This document shows positions 21,348 to 33,663 of a stretch of 64,000 bases of DNA, piece after piece. The notes under the pieces are model-generated. The model worked only from the letters and a program-made list of their open reading frames with translations. It ran no database searches and was not told where the DNA came from. Source of the DNA: Dryocosmus kuriphilus (taxonomy: Eukaryota; Arthropoda; Insecta; Hymenoptera; Cynipidae). The stretch's first letter is position 1. Every line of letters starts with the position of its first letter. Location: assembly GCA_038277395.1 (NCBI GenBank), contig CM076191.1, positions 29,522,583 to 29,586,582 on the forward strand, read 5' to 3'. Position numbers and translations under genes: made by a program.

Positions 21348-23413
21348 CTAATCACGAAGGCAGCCTCGTGGTATTAGTGAAATATATCGATCATTATTAG
21401 TACTGATTACCATACACAGTTCTTCAATTTTCTCTGGATCGCAACAATACAGGCTTCCGATTCGAGGATAGCAACGATGAATGTGTGTCACTTTTACTCT
21501 ATTTGTGGAGAAGTAAGGCGTTTCTTCCACTTCTAAAGGTACAATAAAAATAAAAATCTTTGGCAAATTATGAACCGTATACGAACAAATATTGCTGATT
21601 ATCCCCATAATTCTAGTAGAAGTTTTAACGATACAATACAATATTTGTCTTTGTACTTCGCTTATAAGATTGCAAGGTATACCTTCTTCCATGGAAAATA
21701 ATTTTTTTCGTACAATTTACCATCACTTATTTTAATTCCAAAGCATATCTCTTCGCATTCAGCCAGTACATAATTTTTTCCAGAACCTATCAATACACAA
21801 TTATCTATTTTGCTGGAAAGTTTCAATCTATTCTCTAAAATGGTTTTGCAAAAGCTTTGTATTCGCATACTAACTGGAAATGTATCAGCAAATGTCATGA
21901 GTGATTTCGAGAGCAAAAATCTTCGACAGATCTGCAAACCTACATAAGTAGGGGCATGTTCCATTTTTAATATTAATCGATTTTCATCTTCGAATGTACA
22001 TGAGTTGTGTTTACATATCGGCCCCCAATTCACCACACTTTTCACAATATGCGTTTGAATGTGAACATTAGATGTCATGAAATTTTCTCCAAAATACCCT
22101 TGAAACAAAACCACGTACGTAATAAGAAGTCTCTGAGCTATTTCGAGCATTTCCGTTGTAACGAATGTCTGCTAGAGAATGTTCATTGCCGTTGACAGCA
22201 TAGCAAGGTGTTCGATATATTTTTTCGGGAATAATTCGTCTAAGCACAATAAACAGTACCAAATTATCCATGAACGCCATTCAGATGCTTTCCAAACTTT
22301 TCGTTCCTCGATGCATCTCGGCGTACGTGTGATTAATGTCGGGGGCGTTATGGATGACAATCGGTCATTTATGATGCGCAACTGATTAGGCGATCCACAA
22401 TAAAACTCGGTCCCAGTTGAGGATTGTAGTATTTCTGTGTGTTGATCTATAACACCCAGAGTTCCGTGCATGTAATCAAGAACCATACCATTAGCGAGAT
22501 CAAAATATTTTAGATTCATTAATGCTGATGGCCACTTAACCCCACGAGTGGTTTCAGTATTAGCGCCCTCATAAGCTAGAATCACATTCTGTTTAATTAA
22601 CTCGTCTGTACGATCAGGAGGAATATCCAAAGACACAGGATATTTTCGAGTACCATTCACGGTCTTGACTGGGTGCTCGCAAAACGTGCAACCATAAAAA
22701 CCATTGTATTTTTTCATATTCAACATGGCACAACGCGCAACTGTATCTACGGAGCAGCATCAAGGAATTACCAAACTTCTAATCCTAGTATTAGAATTTA
22801 TGTACCATTCTACTGCCTCTGTTGATAATGAATTAGCTTCATCAACAAAGCATTGGAGGAACATATTCATATCTGGTTCTTCTTTATCAAGCCAGAGGCC
22901 AAGTAACATTTGATGTTTTCCCCTTTCTTGTAAGGGTAAGTCCAGCAGCTGCATATATATAGGCTACGTACTGGCCGGAGACGACTTTTTTTTTGGCAGC
23001 CATCAGTACTAAATATGTACAATAAGTTCAAGTCTTTGCTTAATATTTCATCTGGTTCCGATAACTTTTTATGCATCTTTCCATCAATGATATTTGACAA
23101 AAATTCCATCTTCAGGTTTATCTCTTTGAGATCGACGGATTATACTTTCTTTTATTTTTGTACTTTTTAAGAAATTTTCAAGCTGAGATCGGAAATTCAA
23201 GGACAAAAAAAATGTCGACTCTTTGCCAATTGGAAACATTTTAAAAAGTATGTGCTTCGTATCGGAAACTGTATTCTTCTTATTATAAATTACGCTGACG
23301 ATCTGCAGGATATTTATTATAACAGTCCAAGACAGAAAAAATCGGATTCCCATTGCTACTGCCATAAGCACAGCTTCCCCTCGACTTGTCTCTGTACATG
23401 GGCATAAGGTTTC
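21348..23413 (-). pseudogene. CACTA/EnSpm-like transposase, exon 5 and catalytic region
   Basis: An acceptor (TTTAG) at 23414 opens exon 5 with CPCTETSRGEAVLMAVAMGI, then KHILFKMFPIGKESTFF and KLSEPDEILSKDLNLLYIF. MNMFLQCFVDEANSLSTEAV, ARCAMLNMKKYNGFYGCTFC, SALMNLKYFDLANGMVLDYM, WKASEWRSWIIWYCLLCLDE and MTSNVHIQTHIVKSVVNWGP follow. These are in the order of arthropod CACTA-type transposases (Transposase_21/DUF4218-type proteins). The protein cuts and joins element ends. Frameshifts occur near 23100, 22960, 22730, 22160 and 21690, so the gene is dead but only lightly damaged. It ends at 21348. Confidence 0.8.
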
Positions 23414-23731
23414 CTAAATATAATTTTCACCGTTAATAAACTTGTGATAAAGTATCTGAAAACAGATGATAGAGCTAGGATAAAATTTTTTCATAAATAG
23501 CCATGCAATGAAGCAATATTTTCTGAGCTAACCGCTATGTCAGAATTTTAAAATATATGCATAATTCAACAGTAATCTAGAAATTATCTTAGCTTTTTCG
23601 AACAAAACAAAAATTAAAGCTGCATTCAGTTACCTCAGAATTTCTGTAGAGCTTTGAAATAGACTTATAATTTTTTTTGTCTCGAAGAGTTAGCCTTATA
23701 TAATAGGCGGAAATTTGCAATCTTTACTTAC

Positions 23732-23848
23732 GTCTCTTTCCATTTCGCTAATAGTAGGAGTGTCTGCAGAATCAGTGTCGAAAAATGAATCATACTTATA
23801 ATTATCGCTTTCTTCAGGATCGTTTGGAAACATGTCTCTTGAAATCAT
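23732..23848 (-). pseudogene. CACTA transposase gene, exon 4
   Basis: 117 nt between acceptor TTTCACAG and donor GTAAGT, both textbook sites. It is open in phase 0 and encodes 39 residues, MISRDMFPNDPEESDNYKYD onward, rich in Asp/Glu. Phase fits exon 3 and exon 5. It is part of the acidic N-terminal region of the transposase. Confidence 0.7.
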
Positions 23849-24041
23849 CTGTGAAATAAGAACAAGATTTTCTCTAAAACCGTTCACATTAAATTAAATA
23901 TTGATGGATCGTTACGAAAAAGTTGAGAATTTTACGTCCTAGTGGTTTTCTAGATTTCTATTAATTATCTTTTTTCTAAATACCTCAGAAAAGTGCTTCT
24001 ATCAAAGCACATCTTAATAGAAATTAAAAATTTCAGATGAT

Positions 24042-24645
24042 TCAAATTAAAGTTTGCTCTTTCAAGCTGCTCGTGGTCGATGTATAATATAGTTGTTTGT
24101 TTGGTTACTGAGAAAAAACACAAAATTTATTTCCTTTTCACCTAGGATCAAAATCGAGCAAATTTGTTTATTTATGCAAAAAGATAACATAGTAGCCAAC
24201 GTTTCGAAGGTATAATTGACCTTCCTTTTCAAGGCTGGAAGAACAAAGAAAAAAAAACGAAAAAAAATATGGTATGTACACAAACATAAACAGCAAAAAT
24301 TAGCATAAATACAAAAATAGTACGTTATCTCACCAAAAACTTTCGCATAATAAATTTATGTCAACACATAATCCAAGACAAAAGTGTCAAAAATTCTCTC
24401 TATTTTCATTCGTTTGCATGAGGTGATGCAGATGTTTGCATATTCTGGTCAAAAATTAAATGAACATTAGGAAAAAAAAATTGTGTAAACAATAAATGAA
24501 AAACAAATTGATCGTACAAATTAGAACGAAAAAAACTTACATTTTAAATCCGTATAACACCATGTTGTGAGGATTGATATGGTAGATTTCACATAGATGT
24601 TAAACCATCGGAGTCAAAACGTACACTAAAGGAAACGAGATTTGA
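24042..24645 (-). mobile_element. PLE 3'-end (pLTR) fragment
   Basis: The non-coding 3' segment of the PLE family, about 90% alike to 25340-25850. It includes the hammerhead-like core (24201-24233) and the AAATTTATTTCCTTTTCACC and TACGTTATCTCACCAAAAAC segments. It has an extra 60-bp insertion near 24400. It carries no coding sequence. Confidence 0.75.
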
Positions 24646-24647
24646 AG

Positions 24648-25338
24648 AAGAAAATTAGGAAATAGCGGGAGGAAGTGTTCACAATCACGATTTCTAGCGT
24701 AAATGAGGACCATGGTCTGATATAATCTTATTGTAGAGCCCCGCGGGGCCACATCATTAATGCAGAATATAGATACTGGCCGAAGCATGAGTGACACTCA
24801 TCTCCAACAAAGCGTTATGTATTGTTTAAAATTATTTATCACCTTTATATAAATATTTTTTGTCTGTTCTGCTAATTTTAAAACTAGTGCTAGGTATTCG
24901 CGCTTTCTAAATGAATAAGACATATTTACGAATAATTTTTTATTGATTTTCTTAGGTAAATCCTGAAAGTACTTGCGGCGATATGAATTCAGAGTACTCT
25001 GCTGATAATTATATGGACTACACGGAATTATCCGATGTAAGCAGTGAAGTTTCTTTTCAAATTGATGAAATTACAAAGGTGGTTTATAACGAAGAGGTGG
25101 AGGAGTTATTGGAGGTGAATTATTTTCCTTGACTAAAAAATTCTTGGCTCTAAAATACTGAAATTTGTTTATTATAATTATTTGTTTTTAAATCAATAAA
25201 AGTCTTTCGCTTAATCCTCAAGCATTGTAAAATTTTAAAAATTTTGTCATTTTATACGTAAAAATTTGTAATTTGCGACCTAGCAATGATTTAACATTTT
25301 ACATGCATCTTTGTCTGTGATTTTTAAGTACATCATCT
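24648..25338 (+). repeat. Inverted copy of CACTA exon 3 and flanking introns
   Basis: The segment matches the reverse complement of about 39681-40385 with few differences. It holds a complete exon (24956-25114, 159 nt, acceptor TTCTTAG, donor GTGAAT) that reads VNPESTCGDMNSEYSADNYM onward. Here the exon points the opposite way to the rest of the transposase gene, so it cannot be spliced into it. Confidence 0.85.
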
Positions 25339-25339
25339 G

Positions 25340-28300
25340 AAATTAATATAGTTGGTTGTTTGGTTAATGAAAAAAAAAAAACACAAAATTTATTTCCTTT
25401 CACCTAGGATCAAAATCGAGCAAATTTGTTTATTTATGCAAAAAGATAATATAGTAGCCAACGTTTCGAAGGTATAATTGACCTTCCTTTTCAAGGCTGG
25501 AAGAACAAAGAAAAAACGAAAAAATATGGTATGTACACAAACATAAACAGCAAAAATTAACATCAATACAAAAATAGTACGTTATCTCACCAAAAACTTT
25601 CGCATAATAAATTTATGCCAACACATAATCCAAGACAAAAGTGTCAAAAATTCTCTCTATTTCCATGTGTAAACGATAAATGAAAAACAAATTGATCGTA
25701 CAAATTAGAACGAAAAAAACTTACATTTTAAAACCGTATAACACCATGTTGTGAGGATTTATATGGTAGATTTCACATAGATGTTGTTAAACCATCGGAG
25801 TCAAAACCTACACTAAATGAAACGAGATTTGAAGAAGAATTTGCACCCTGCATATAGGCAAGACAGAATATGAATCAGGCATATGTGATACATGATAACA
25901 GAATGTATCACGCCCCTGTGTCTTATATTATTTTACTATTGTCGTTTACGTGAATGTCGCAAATTATAACTTTTCACAGAAAATTTGTTAACATTAGCAT
26001 CACCCAAGGTATCAACAACATTTTTGTAACAATTTTTTAACTTAATAGTACCTATCTGTCTATTCATATTAGTTTTACAATCATAAATGTGTAAAATTTC
26101 TGAAAAAAGTCGACGGTTTAGGTAATTTTCGCAATCTAAAATATTGACTTGATAAAAGTTGATGCTGTGCTTCGTTAGCGTTACATGTTCAGCCAAGGCG
26201 TTTGTGTTCATTAATTCTAGTACGTAATTGTCTACCAGTCTGTCCTACATATGATAAATTGCATTTTTTACAATTAATTTTATAAACAACACCACATTTA
26301 TCGAGTTTATCAAGTTTTTCTTTACCTAATGTGATAAATGTATTCAATATATTAATAGGTTTTGCTATTATTCTATAATTAGCGTTAGACAAAATAGATC
26401 CTAATTTACAACTTAATTTATTTATATACGAAATGACTATAAACGGCTTTTTAATGGTGTTAGATAGATAGTTATTGACTGATTTTTGTGTAGTTTCAAC
26501 GCAAGAATTATTAACAGTGTGAAGTCTATTTCTAATGTTGTTGTTAATAAAAGTATTGGGATAGTTATTGTTTTGCAGTAAACTTTTTACAATATTCAGA
26601 TTTGTTTCATGAAAACGCAAGTGTGGCAGCTTGATTGCTTTGTCAACCAAACTATATACAATAGCCTTTTTTTGCGCTAGTGTGTGGTGAGAATAAAAAT
26701 TAATGAACCGGCCTGAATACGTGTCTTTTCTGTACCAATTTATAATGATCCTATTGTTTTCCCTAATTAATGAAAGTTCAAGGTAATTAATGGTGTTGCA
26801 AATTTCATTCTCCATGGTGAATTTCAGATTGTTGTTATAAGTATTAAAATACTGTAGACATTCATCAATTTTATCTTCTTTTATGAGCAAATTGCAATCG
26901 TCAACATAACGTTTGTATAGTAAAATGTTACTTTCTTGAATGTTTAGGCAATGTAATTCCAAGCATTCTAGAGCAAGATCTCCGAACCAAGGGCTTGAAG
27001 ATCTACCCATAGGTGCTCCTAGAATTTTTAAAAAAAATTTTCCATTAAATTTAAAATAAGTAGAGTTCATTAAAAATATGATACCATCTAAAAATTCATG
27101 GAGAGTGAAATTTATGTTATTAGAAAGATATTTACATTTTTACGTTTTATGCCCAAAGTAACTAAATCAATGTTGATGTTGGTGAATAGTGAAACAACGT
27201 CAAAAGATACCAAACAATAATCATCAGAGAGTTTTACTTTGGCTATTGACTCTAAAAGTCCATAACTATTGCGTAACGATGACTTTGGTTTAGGTAGATA
27301 CTTAGTGAAAAGCTAGAAATCGATTTATCAAGGAAATATGTGGGTGAATTAATAGTGGAGACAATGATTCGTACAGGTAGATCTTTTTTATGAATTTTTA
27401 TCAAACCAGAAGCTCTTGCTAAATCAGTATTATTAATTTTGTGTCTCAAATAATCAAAGCTTGAGTCTGAATCACAAATTCCATAATCAATCCATTTTTT
27501 TGTTAAAAATTCAACTGACTTTTTTAGATTATTAACAGGATTTTTGTCTGTTTGTAATATTTTTCATCAGAAAGAGCGATCATAACTTTGTTTCGTGTAA
27601 GTGTATTTGACAACAGCCAACGTAACGTTCCCTTTGTCAGCTTGTGTGAAAAATATGTGTTTATTATCTCTGATAAACTTTCGAGTTTCAGAAATTTTTT
27701 TATTAATGTTAATATCAATATGAGAAATTTTTTAATTGGTTTTTTTGAAATTATTATTGCTTCGTATGAGTTGTTTGCGTAGCTGGCAATTATTATTATT
27801 TGAAATATCAGTATTTGAAAGAACATTGAAATCATTGCTAAAGTTATTAACATAGTTGTCTTTAATATAAAAATTTATACACTTTAGCAATTCCAAGCAT
27901 GTTTTTTTGTTGGGATTGCACGTAAAATAAAAATTTCTCCCTAACCTGACTATATCGTGTACATTCTTTGGAATAGGTTCAGAAGTAAGATCAATGAACC
28001 ATTTGTCATCAATATTATCATCATTGTTTGTGATATTATAGGAGTTATTGTTTTGAAATTGTTCTTTGTATTTGTCCAAATATAACTTGTTAAATTTGTT
28101 GGTTTGTGAATTTTTCCAATTATTTTTTTAGTACAATAAGAGATCTGGAATAATTAGAAATGAACAATTTTACTATTTTCTTGTTGGTGAGCTTACAAAC
28201 GTATGAGTAAAATTCTTTTTTAACTTTTAGTAATCTATTTTTCTTTGAATAAAAATCTGATATTTCATCTTTTACAAGTTGATTGCTTATAGAATGTAAT

Positions 28301-28830
28301 AATTTGTTTATCTTGTGTTTCACTTTATTACTGTCAAATGTGATGTTATTGACCGATTTGGTAGAATTAATTATGTGTGTAGGAAAAATATCATATTTTC
28401 TGCATAGTAATAAAAATTGAATATCACAATTGATCTTTTAAACTGAACGTAAAATTTTAGTGAAATAAGTGAAAGTTTTTTAGCGTCGATTCCAATATGT
28501 TCATGTAAATAGCGAAAGACAGAAACGTTATTAACCTGTTTGTCCTGTAGCAGTGAGAAAAGTCCAGACTTTATTTTTCCTCGTGTCATTTTCGGTTCAG
28601 AAGTCCTTGGCTATGTAGTAGCCGTAGTCAAATTTTCTTTTTGTAGCCGTTGGTTGTGTTGTGTGTGTACATTCTAAATTCATTGTCACCTCTCTCGATA
28701 CTATCGGCATTAATCATAGATCTTTCGAGCTGCTCGTGGTCGATGTATAATATAGTTGGTTGTTTGGTTAATGAGAAAAAACACAAAATTTATTTCCTTT
28801 CACCCAGGATCAAAATCGAGCAAATTTGTT
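25340..28830 (-). mobile_element. Penelope-like element, left copy
   Basis: A full-length PLE on the minus strand. Its 3' pLTR is 25340-25850, the coding region is 28589-25936, and a short piece of the same pLTR lies in direct orientation upstream (28710-28830). Direct pLTR repeats are normal for Penelope elements. A hammerhead-like core is at 25463-25495. Confidence 0.8.
25936..28589 (-). pseudogene. PLE reverse transcriptase with GIY-YIG endonuclease
   Basis: The start MTRGKIKSGLFSLLQDKQVN (28589) opens a series of frames. RT motifs are IKIHKKDLPVRIIVSTINSP (about 27350-27420), ILGAPMGRSSSPWFGDLALE and the catalytic YKRYVDDCNLLI (about 26890-26925). The C-terminal GIY-YIG endonuclease shows CGVVYKINCKKCNLSYVGQT and GRQLRTRINEHK (26280-26190). 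The protein ends in HSRKRQ at 25936. PLE RTs prime at nicks made by the GIY-YIG domain. At least five frameshifts or stops break the gene. The part from 27070 to 26189 is open for 293 codons. Confidence 0.85.
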
Positions 28831-29061
28831 TATTATTATTATTATTTGTTTATTTATTATTAAAGATCAATTGTGATATTCAATTTTTATTACTATGCAG
28901 AAAATATGATATTTTTCCTACACACATAATTAATTCTATCAAATCGATCAATAATATCACACTTGACAGTAATAAAGTGAAGCACAAGATAAACAAATTG
29001 CTACATTCTATAAACAATCAACTTGTAAAATATGAAATATCAGATTTTTATTCAAAGAAAA

Positions 29062-29072
29062 ATAGATTACTA
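29062..29072. repeat. LINE target-site duplication, left
   Basis: ATAGATTACTA is repeated exactly at 37258-37268 on the other side of the 8.2-kb block, and the PLE reading continues across. This is the mark of target-primed insertion of the LINE. Confidence 0.85.
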
Positions 29073-29334
29073 TGTATGTACATATGTATGTTTATTACTC
29101 TCCCTTTTACGGGTTTGAGGGCCTCCGTTCCCTTTACATAAATAAATCTATTTACATATTCTTACTTACTATTTAAACCTATTATAAACATAATTTCCTT
29201 AACACTACGCCTTATATTATACGCTCATTGATTCGACCAGGGCTTCCATTTCCTCTCGCTTTTTGCTTTCCCATATCCTTCATTCGCGACTTTACTTTGA
29301 ATTCTTTAATTTAGGTTTCACTTTTGGCTTTTTC

Positions 29335-29682
29335 TTATCCCCTGCCCCCTGCTCTTTCTCTCAATTCTTCCATCTTTTTCATTCCATTCTCCCCTTGTCC
29401 ATTCTCATCTAATATCCACATTATCCTGTCATACACACTCTCCCCTCCCGTTTCATACCTTGTGCATCTCTCTAACACGTGCTCCCATGTCTCTAGTTCA
29501 TACCCACACACCCTGCATACATTCTCTTCCTCATCCCTCCAATATCTGCATTCCCTCATTCCTTCTCCCATCCTAAACCTCAACACCCTGTTCCATTTAC
29601 TTTCCTTCTTTATCTTTTTCAGATATTCCGGTTCCGTTTCACTCTTGACCATCCTATACCATCTGTTATACCTTGAACTCAC
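29335..29682 (-). pseudogene. LINE ORF2 C-terminus with Cys/His motif
   Basis: RYNRWYRMVKSETEPEYLKK leads to CRVCGYELETWEHVLERC, a C-x2-C-x8-H-x4-C nucleic-acid-binding motif common at the C-terminus of AP-endonuclease LINEs. The stretch belongs to ORF2 but is separated from 29701-30261 by a stop near 29700. Confidence 0.8.
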
Positions 29683-29700
29683 AATTTTTCCCCATCTCTG

Positions 29701-31137
29701 TTACTTCTGCTTAATTAACCAGTCCTGCTCCACCTGCTGCCAGTCTTCATTTGCCTCCCTTATCCCCCATTCTTTTCTTGCCTGCATTCTATCCTTCTCC
29801 CATCTCGATCGCTTCGTGTTTCCCCTCCCCTCATTACTTTGAATCTCCCTTAAACATGCTTGAGCTATCTTACTTCCCTCTCCCCTTTTTATTTTTTCTT
29901 CAAAATTCCACGCTCTCTTCAGTTGCCGTATTAATATTTTCTCCCTACTCAATTCTTCTCTCAACATATATCCCGGGCAGCTCCAACTCACTCCCATTGC
30001 CCATCTCAAGAATCTTTCCTGTGCACTTTCCACCCCTTTATATTCTCTCCAACCCCAGATTTCTATTCCATAGCTCATCACTGACCACACTAATACGTCA
30101 AACATCCACACTTTCATCTTCCAGTCATCCTTGAATCTTCTCTTACCTATACCAAACACTTGCCCTATTATCTTACTCGCACACTCAATCCTCTTTCTTA
30201 CCTGCATCTCACACCCTCCTCTAGATTCAAACCAGAAACCTAGATAACAGAACTCCTCCACTACTTCTACTATCTAACCATTCAACTTCCATTCATACTC
30301 TATTATGCTTCTCCTATTTCTAAAATACACGATTTTGGTCTTCCCTACATTTACCGTCAGATCTTTCCCTCTCACGTATTCTTCAAACACCCTCATTATT
30401 AAATTCATCCCTCTTTCCTCTTCCGCTACCAGAACTATGTCGTCTGCGTACGCTAGGGAGTATATTTTACAGTTGCCCAGTATAACCCCACCCTTGCCCT
30501 TCCTTGCCAATTTCTCCTCTAAGTCTGCCAACAGCAGACTAAAGAGGAGCGGACTGAGTGGGAAACCTTGCCTTACTCCTCTCCCTGTCCAGAACGCCTC
30601 TCCTTTTTGAACTCCCACTCTCACCCTTACTCTGGTTTCTACGAACATTTCCTTAATTCTTTCCACTAGCCCCTTACCCACTCCCCTCTCTTCTAGGGTA
30701 TTCCAAAGCACCTTCATGTTTACCGAATCAAAAGCTGCCCTGAATTCCACAAACAGCGCTATCAACTTGCTTTTCTTCTTCCCTACGTTCTTATTCACCA
30801 GGAAATTAAGTACGTACATATTATCGATAGTGCCCATCCCTTTCCTAAAACCCGTTTGGTTATGTGGGATCATCCCCTTATCTTCCACCTGTCTTTATAG
30901 CCATCTCCTCCACTCTTTTGGCCATCCTTCTCCCTTCCAGACCTTATTGCATATTCTCCACAGTTCTTCCTGTACCCCCTCTCCTCCATATTTCAAAGCC
31001 TCATTCTCTACGCCATCCTCTCCCATCGCTTTGTTTCTTTCGAGCTTTCTTATTGCCTCTTTCACCTCTTCTCTGCTTATCTCATTCCTGACTTCCCCCT
31101 CCCTCTCTAATGTCTTCCTACCTTCACCTTTTACCAT
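29701..31137 (-). pseudogene. LINE ORF2 reverse transcriptase
   Basis: EVKEAIRKLERNKAMGEDGV (RT motif 0/1 region), then after a deletion at about 30900 GMIPHNQTGFRKGMGTIDNM, GVRQGFPLSPLLFSLLLADL, and the catalytic LAYADDIVLVAEEE (about 30440). VNVGKTKIVYFRNRR and the thumb-side FCYLGFWFESRGGCEMQVRK follow to 29701. The deletion removes roughly 60 residues, seen by comparison with the 62.9-kb copy (VEDYRGITLMPVTYKI). A TAG splits thumb from palm at about 30270. The protein would nick and copy LINE RNA; this copy is inactive. Confidence 0.9.
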
Positions 31138-31610
31138 ATTTTTCTACTCCTCCTAACTGCTTTTTTAAAAACTCAGACAATTCACTCATCTCAATCTCCT
31201 CATTTATACCTCTTCTTCCTCCCCTTTCCTTGTTTATTACATCCCACTTCCTACCTTCCTATACCGGTTTCTCAACTTCTTCCTTATATCTGTTTTTCTC
31301 CTCCTGTCTCTTTCCATTTAATAATCTCTCATTCACTTTTTTCCTTTTATTATACTCTCTTTTATCCAACTCTCCTTTACTCCACATTTTTAAATAATCC
31401 TTCATTTTTTCCTTACTCTCCTTACATTCCGCATCCCATCATCCTCTCTTTTTCTCTTCCTGCTCCCCTTGCGGCATCACCTCACTCTTTATCTTCTCTA
31501 TCCTCTCTCTTAAATTTGCTACCATCCTATCAAGATCTTCCTCTTGTGAACTAACTCCATACCCATTTTCCATCTTTTCCTTATATTCTCTAAGTCTTTC
31601 TCCCTCCCAT

Positions 31611-32420
31611 TTACCCATATTTACTCTTTTCTCCGACATCCTCTCTCTTTCCTCTACCTCGCTTCCATCCTTCGCTTCTCAAGGTGGCGATTACCGGAAA
31701 GTGTTCCGAACCCATCTCATCACCTACTTCCATTCTGTCTATAAACTTTCTTATCCTTTCTTTCACCAGTATATAATCTATCACTGTTTCTCTTTTCCCT
31801 ACGTACGTCAATTCCCCTTCTTCATCGCTCCTAGTATTTCCATTACAAATAAACCAACCTGCTTCTCCTATCAAATTAAGGAGTATTTTTCTTTCTCCAT
31901 CTATTTGCCGTTGTTTCGATTTTCTACAAAATCTTTCAGTTTCTTCGTCCATTAATTCTCCCCCTAACTCCCTGTCCAAGCGTTTATATCTCCATCTATC
32001 AACACCAGCTCTTCCCTCTTTTCCTCCATCCATCTCTTTATTACCTTCCACCTGTTCTCTTCTCCTCTTCTTCTGTACACACACGCAACGTCTACTCTCA
32101 CTCGTCCAACCATTATTCTCCTAACCATAGTACCCTCCTGCTCTGCCTCTCTCTGTCCCCCTTTCTCATCTGTTACCAACTCTTTCCTCACCCCTGAAAC
32201 CATTCCTCCCATTCTTCTTCCCATCTCATGTTCCTTTTTTGCTTCTTGCATTGTCCATACGTACCCTTTCGGTAAATTTCTTTTAACTCCCTTCCATTCT
32301 TTCTCATTCAACCACGTCTCTCTCATCATTATTACATCCTATTTATTCAACTCATCCCAAAAACCTTTATCTTTGTTTTTTAACCCTGACACGTTCCAGA
32401 ATGCCACCTTAACCCCCTTT
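31611..32420 (-). pseudogene. LINE ORF2 endonuclease domain
   Basis: Starts VAFWNVSGLKNKDKGFWDEL (about 32408), with a TAG at a position where I expect Trp. MRETWL carries the catalytic Glu, LIDGDINAWTG is the GDFN-type motif, and TVIDYILV and GSEHFPVIATL are the SDH-type motif with Glu for Asp. This is the apurinic-endonuclease-like nicking domain. A frameshift lies near 31970. A linker with Arg/Glu-rich sequence joins it to the RT. Confidence 0.8.
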
Positions 32421-32448
32421 CCACCTTCTTTTCCCTTTCGCCCCTCCT

Positions 32449-33565
32449 TCACCCTCTTGTCTCGTTCGGAAACCCCGCCGCTTCCTCTCTGCTCTCAGTC
32501 GCCCCTCTTTCCCTACTTCCTTGTGACCATTCTACTCTTTTCAACTCCTCTCTGTCTTCGTCGGATCTCCACACTGTCTCATTCACCCACAATATGTCTC
32601 TCCCGATCCTTACCCTGCTCCCTTTCCTCCTTTCCTCCCACGCCCTTTCCTCTATTATCCATTTTTTCTTTCTCTCCCTCCATGTCAAATCTTCCTCTAT
32701 TCTTTCTTTTCTTCCCCTGAGCTCCTTTTTTTTCCTTAATACCTCCCTCTTCTTCTCTTCGCTCCCGAATCTAACTACATACATCCTTGCTTTTCCTCTT
32801 ATCCTGCTACCCACCCCCTTTATTTCCTCCACCCTTACCTGCGCCCCTATGTCTCTCATGAATTTCTCTACCTCCTCCTTTCCAGTCTCACATTCTACTT
32901 GCATTCCTTTAACCACTACATTTTTCTTCTTCTTTTCTCTTTCCTCCACTTCCATTTTCCTTTCTAACCCGCGTAATCTCTGTCTCATTTTCTCATTCTC
33001 CTCTCTCAGTTCTAAGTCTCTCTCCTTTCCCTCCTTTGTACCCTATCTTCACTATTTTCCTCGCTATCTTCTCTGCGTTCTAACTTACGGACCCTCTCCT
33101 CTAGCTGTCTCATTCCCTTTTTTATCCCCTCCTCCCCAGTCTCTGTTTCTCCTCCATTTTCTCTAGTTTTTTCCACACCTTCTCTTTCTCCTCTTTCCAG
33201 CTCGTTTTCCATTTTTCCAATTTCTCTTTCATTTTCAGAACCACCCCCTCTGTTCCCCTCCCATGTTTCTTTACTTCCGCTAACCCTCTGCTCGTTTCCT
33301 TTCTTAACTGCCTGATTAGCATCTCGATGGTGCTCTCTTCGCTTTTATCCACTGATTCTTTTTCCTCCCTCTCATCTCTGTTCTTCTTGCTGTCCTCTGA
33401 CTTTTCTACCTCTGAATCAGTGCCCTTATTTTCTAAGCTCGATCCCACACTACTTGAACTCGCAAGCCTATCGCGGTTTGTGGGTCTCCCTTTTCTGTTG
33501 GATTTCACACTAAGGCTACGCTGATCTACTGCCGTCTCAGGCTCCCCTCCTTTTATCTGCGTCAC
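32449..33565 (-). pseudogene. LINE ORF1 (coiled-coil RNA-binding type)
   Basis: Frames 33565-33012 and 32988-32449 are dominated by Lys/Glu/Arg with heptad-like stretches (EVKKHGRGTEGVVLKMKEKL; MRQRLRGLERKMEVEEREKK). They are followed by an RRM-like block (NVVVKGMQVECETGKEEVEK, RMYVVRFGSEEKKREVL). This is the plan of an L1/I-type ORF1: coiled coil then RNA-binding domain. It is frameshifted around 33000. Confidence 0.7.
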
Positions 33566-33591
33566 GTAATTCTCCTCGTCAGATTCCCTAC

Positions 33592-33663
33592 TGTAACAGA
33601 TAGCTGTTTTATTGACAGGAAATTATAATATTTCTGCGGGAAATTTAAAGTTACTTTAAAATT
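33592..33663 (+). mobile_element. 72-bp 5' LTR remnant
   Basis: TGTAACAGATAGCTGTTTTA and the following 50 bp repeat the first part of the LTR at 35835. It is fused directly to a truncated mariner, so most of the 5' LTR and internal region are lost. Confidence 0.75.

Larger units (their letters stand above)
29073..33590 (-). mobile_element. Non-LTR retrotransposon (LINE) with AP-endonuclease
   Basis: Minus-strand LINE with ORF1, endonuclease, RT and a C-terminal zinc motif, its 3' end at 29073 in a (CATA)-like tail. Its 5' UTR probably continues at 36773-37257 beyond a nested LTR/mariner block. The exact 11-bp target duplication brackets 29073-37257. A second copy of the family is at 62340-64000. 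The clade was not assigned. Confidence 0.85.

Noticed and set aside
29324..33524. Many plus-strand frames of 65-190 codons rich in Ser, Leu, Pro and Phe
   Set aside because: They are antisense shadows of the purine-rich LINE ORF1/ORF2 on the minus strand.
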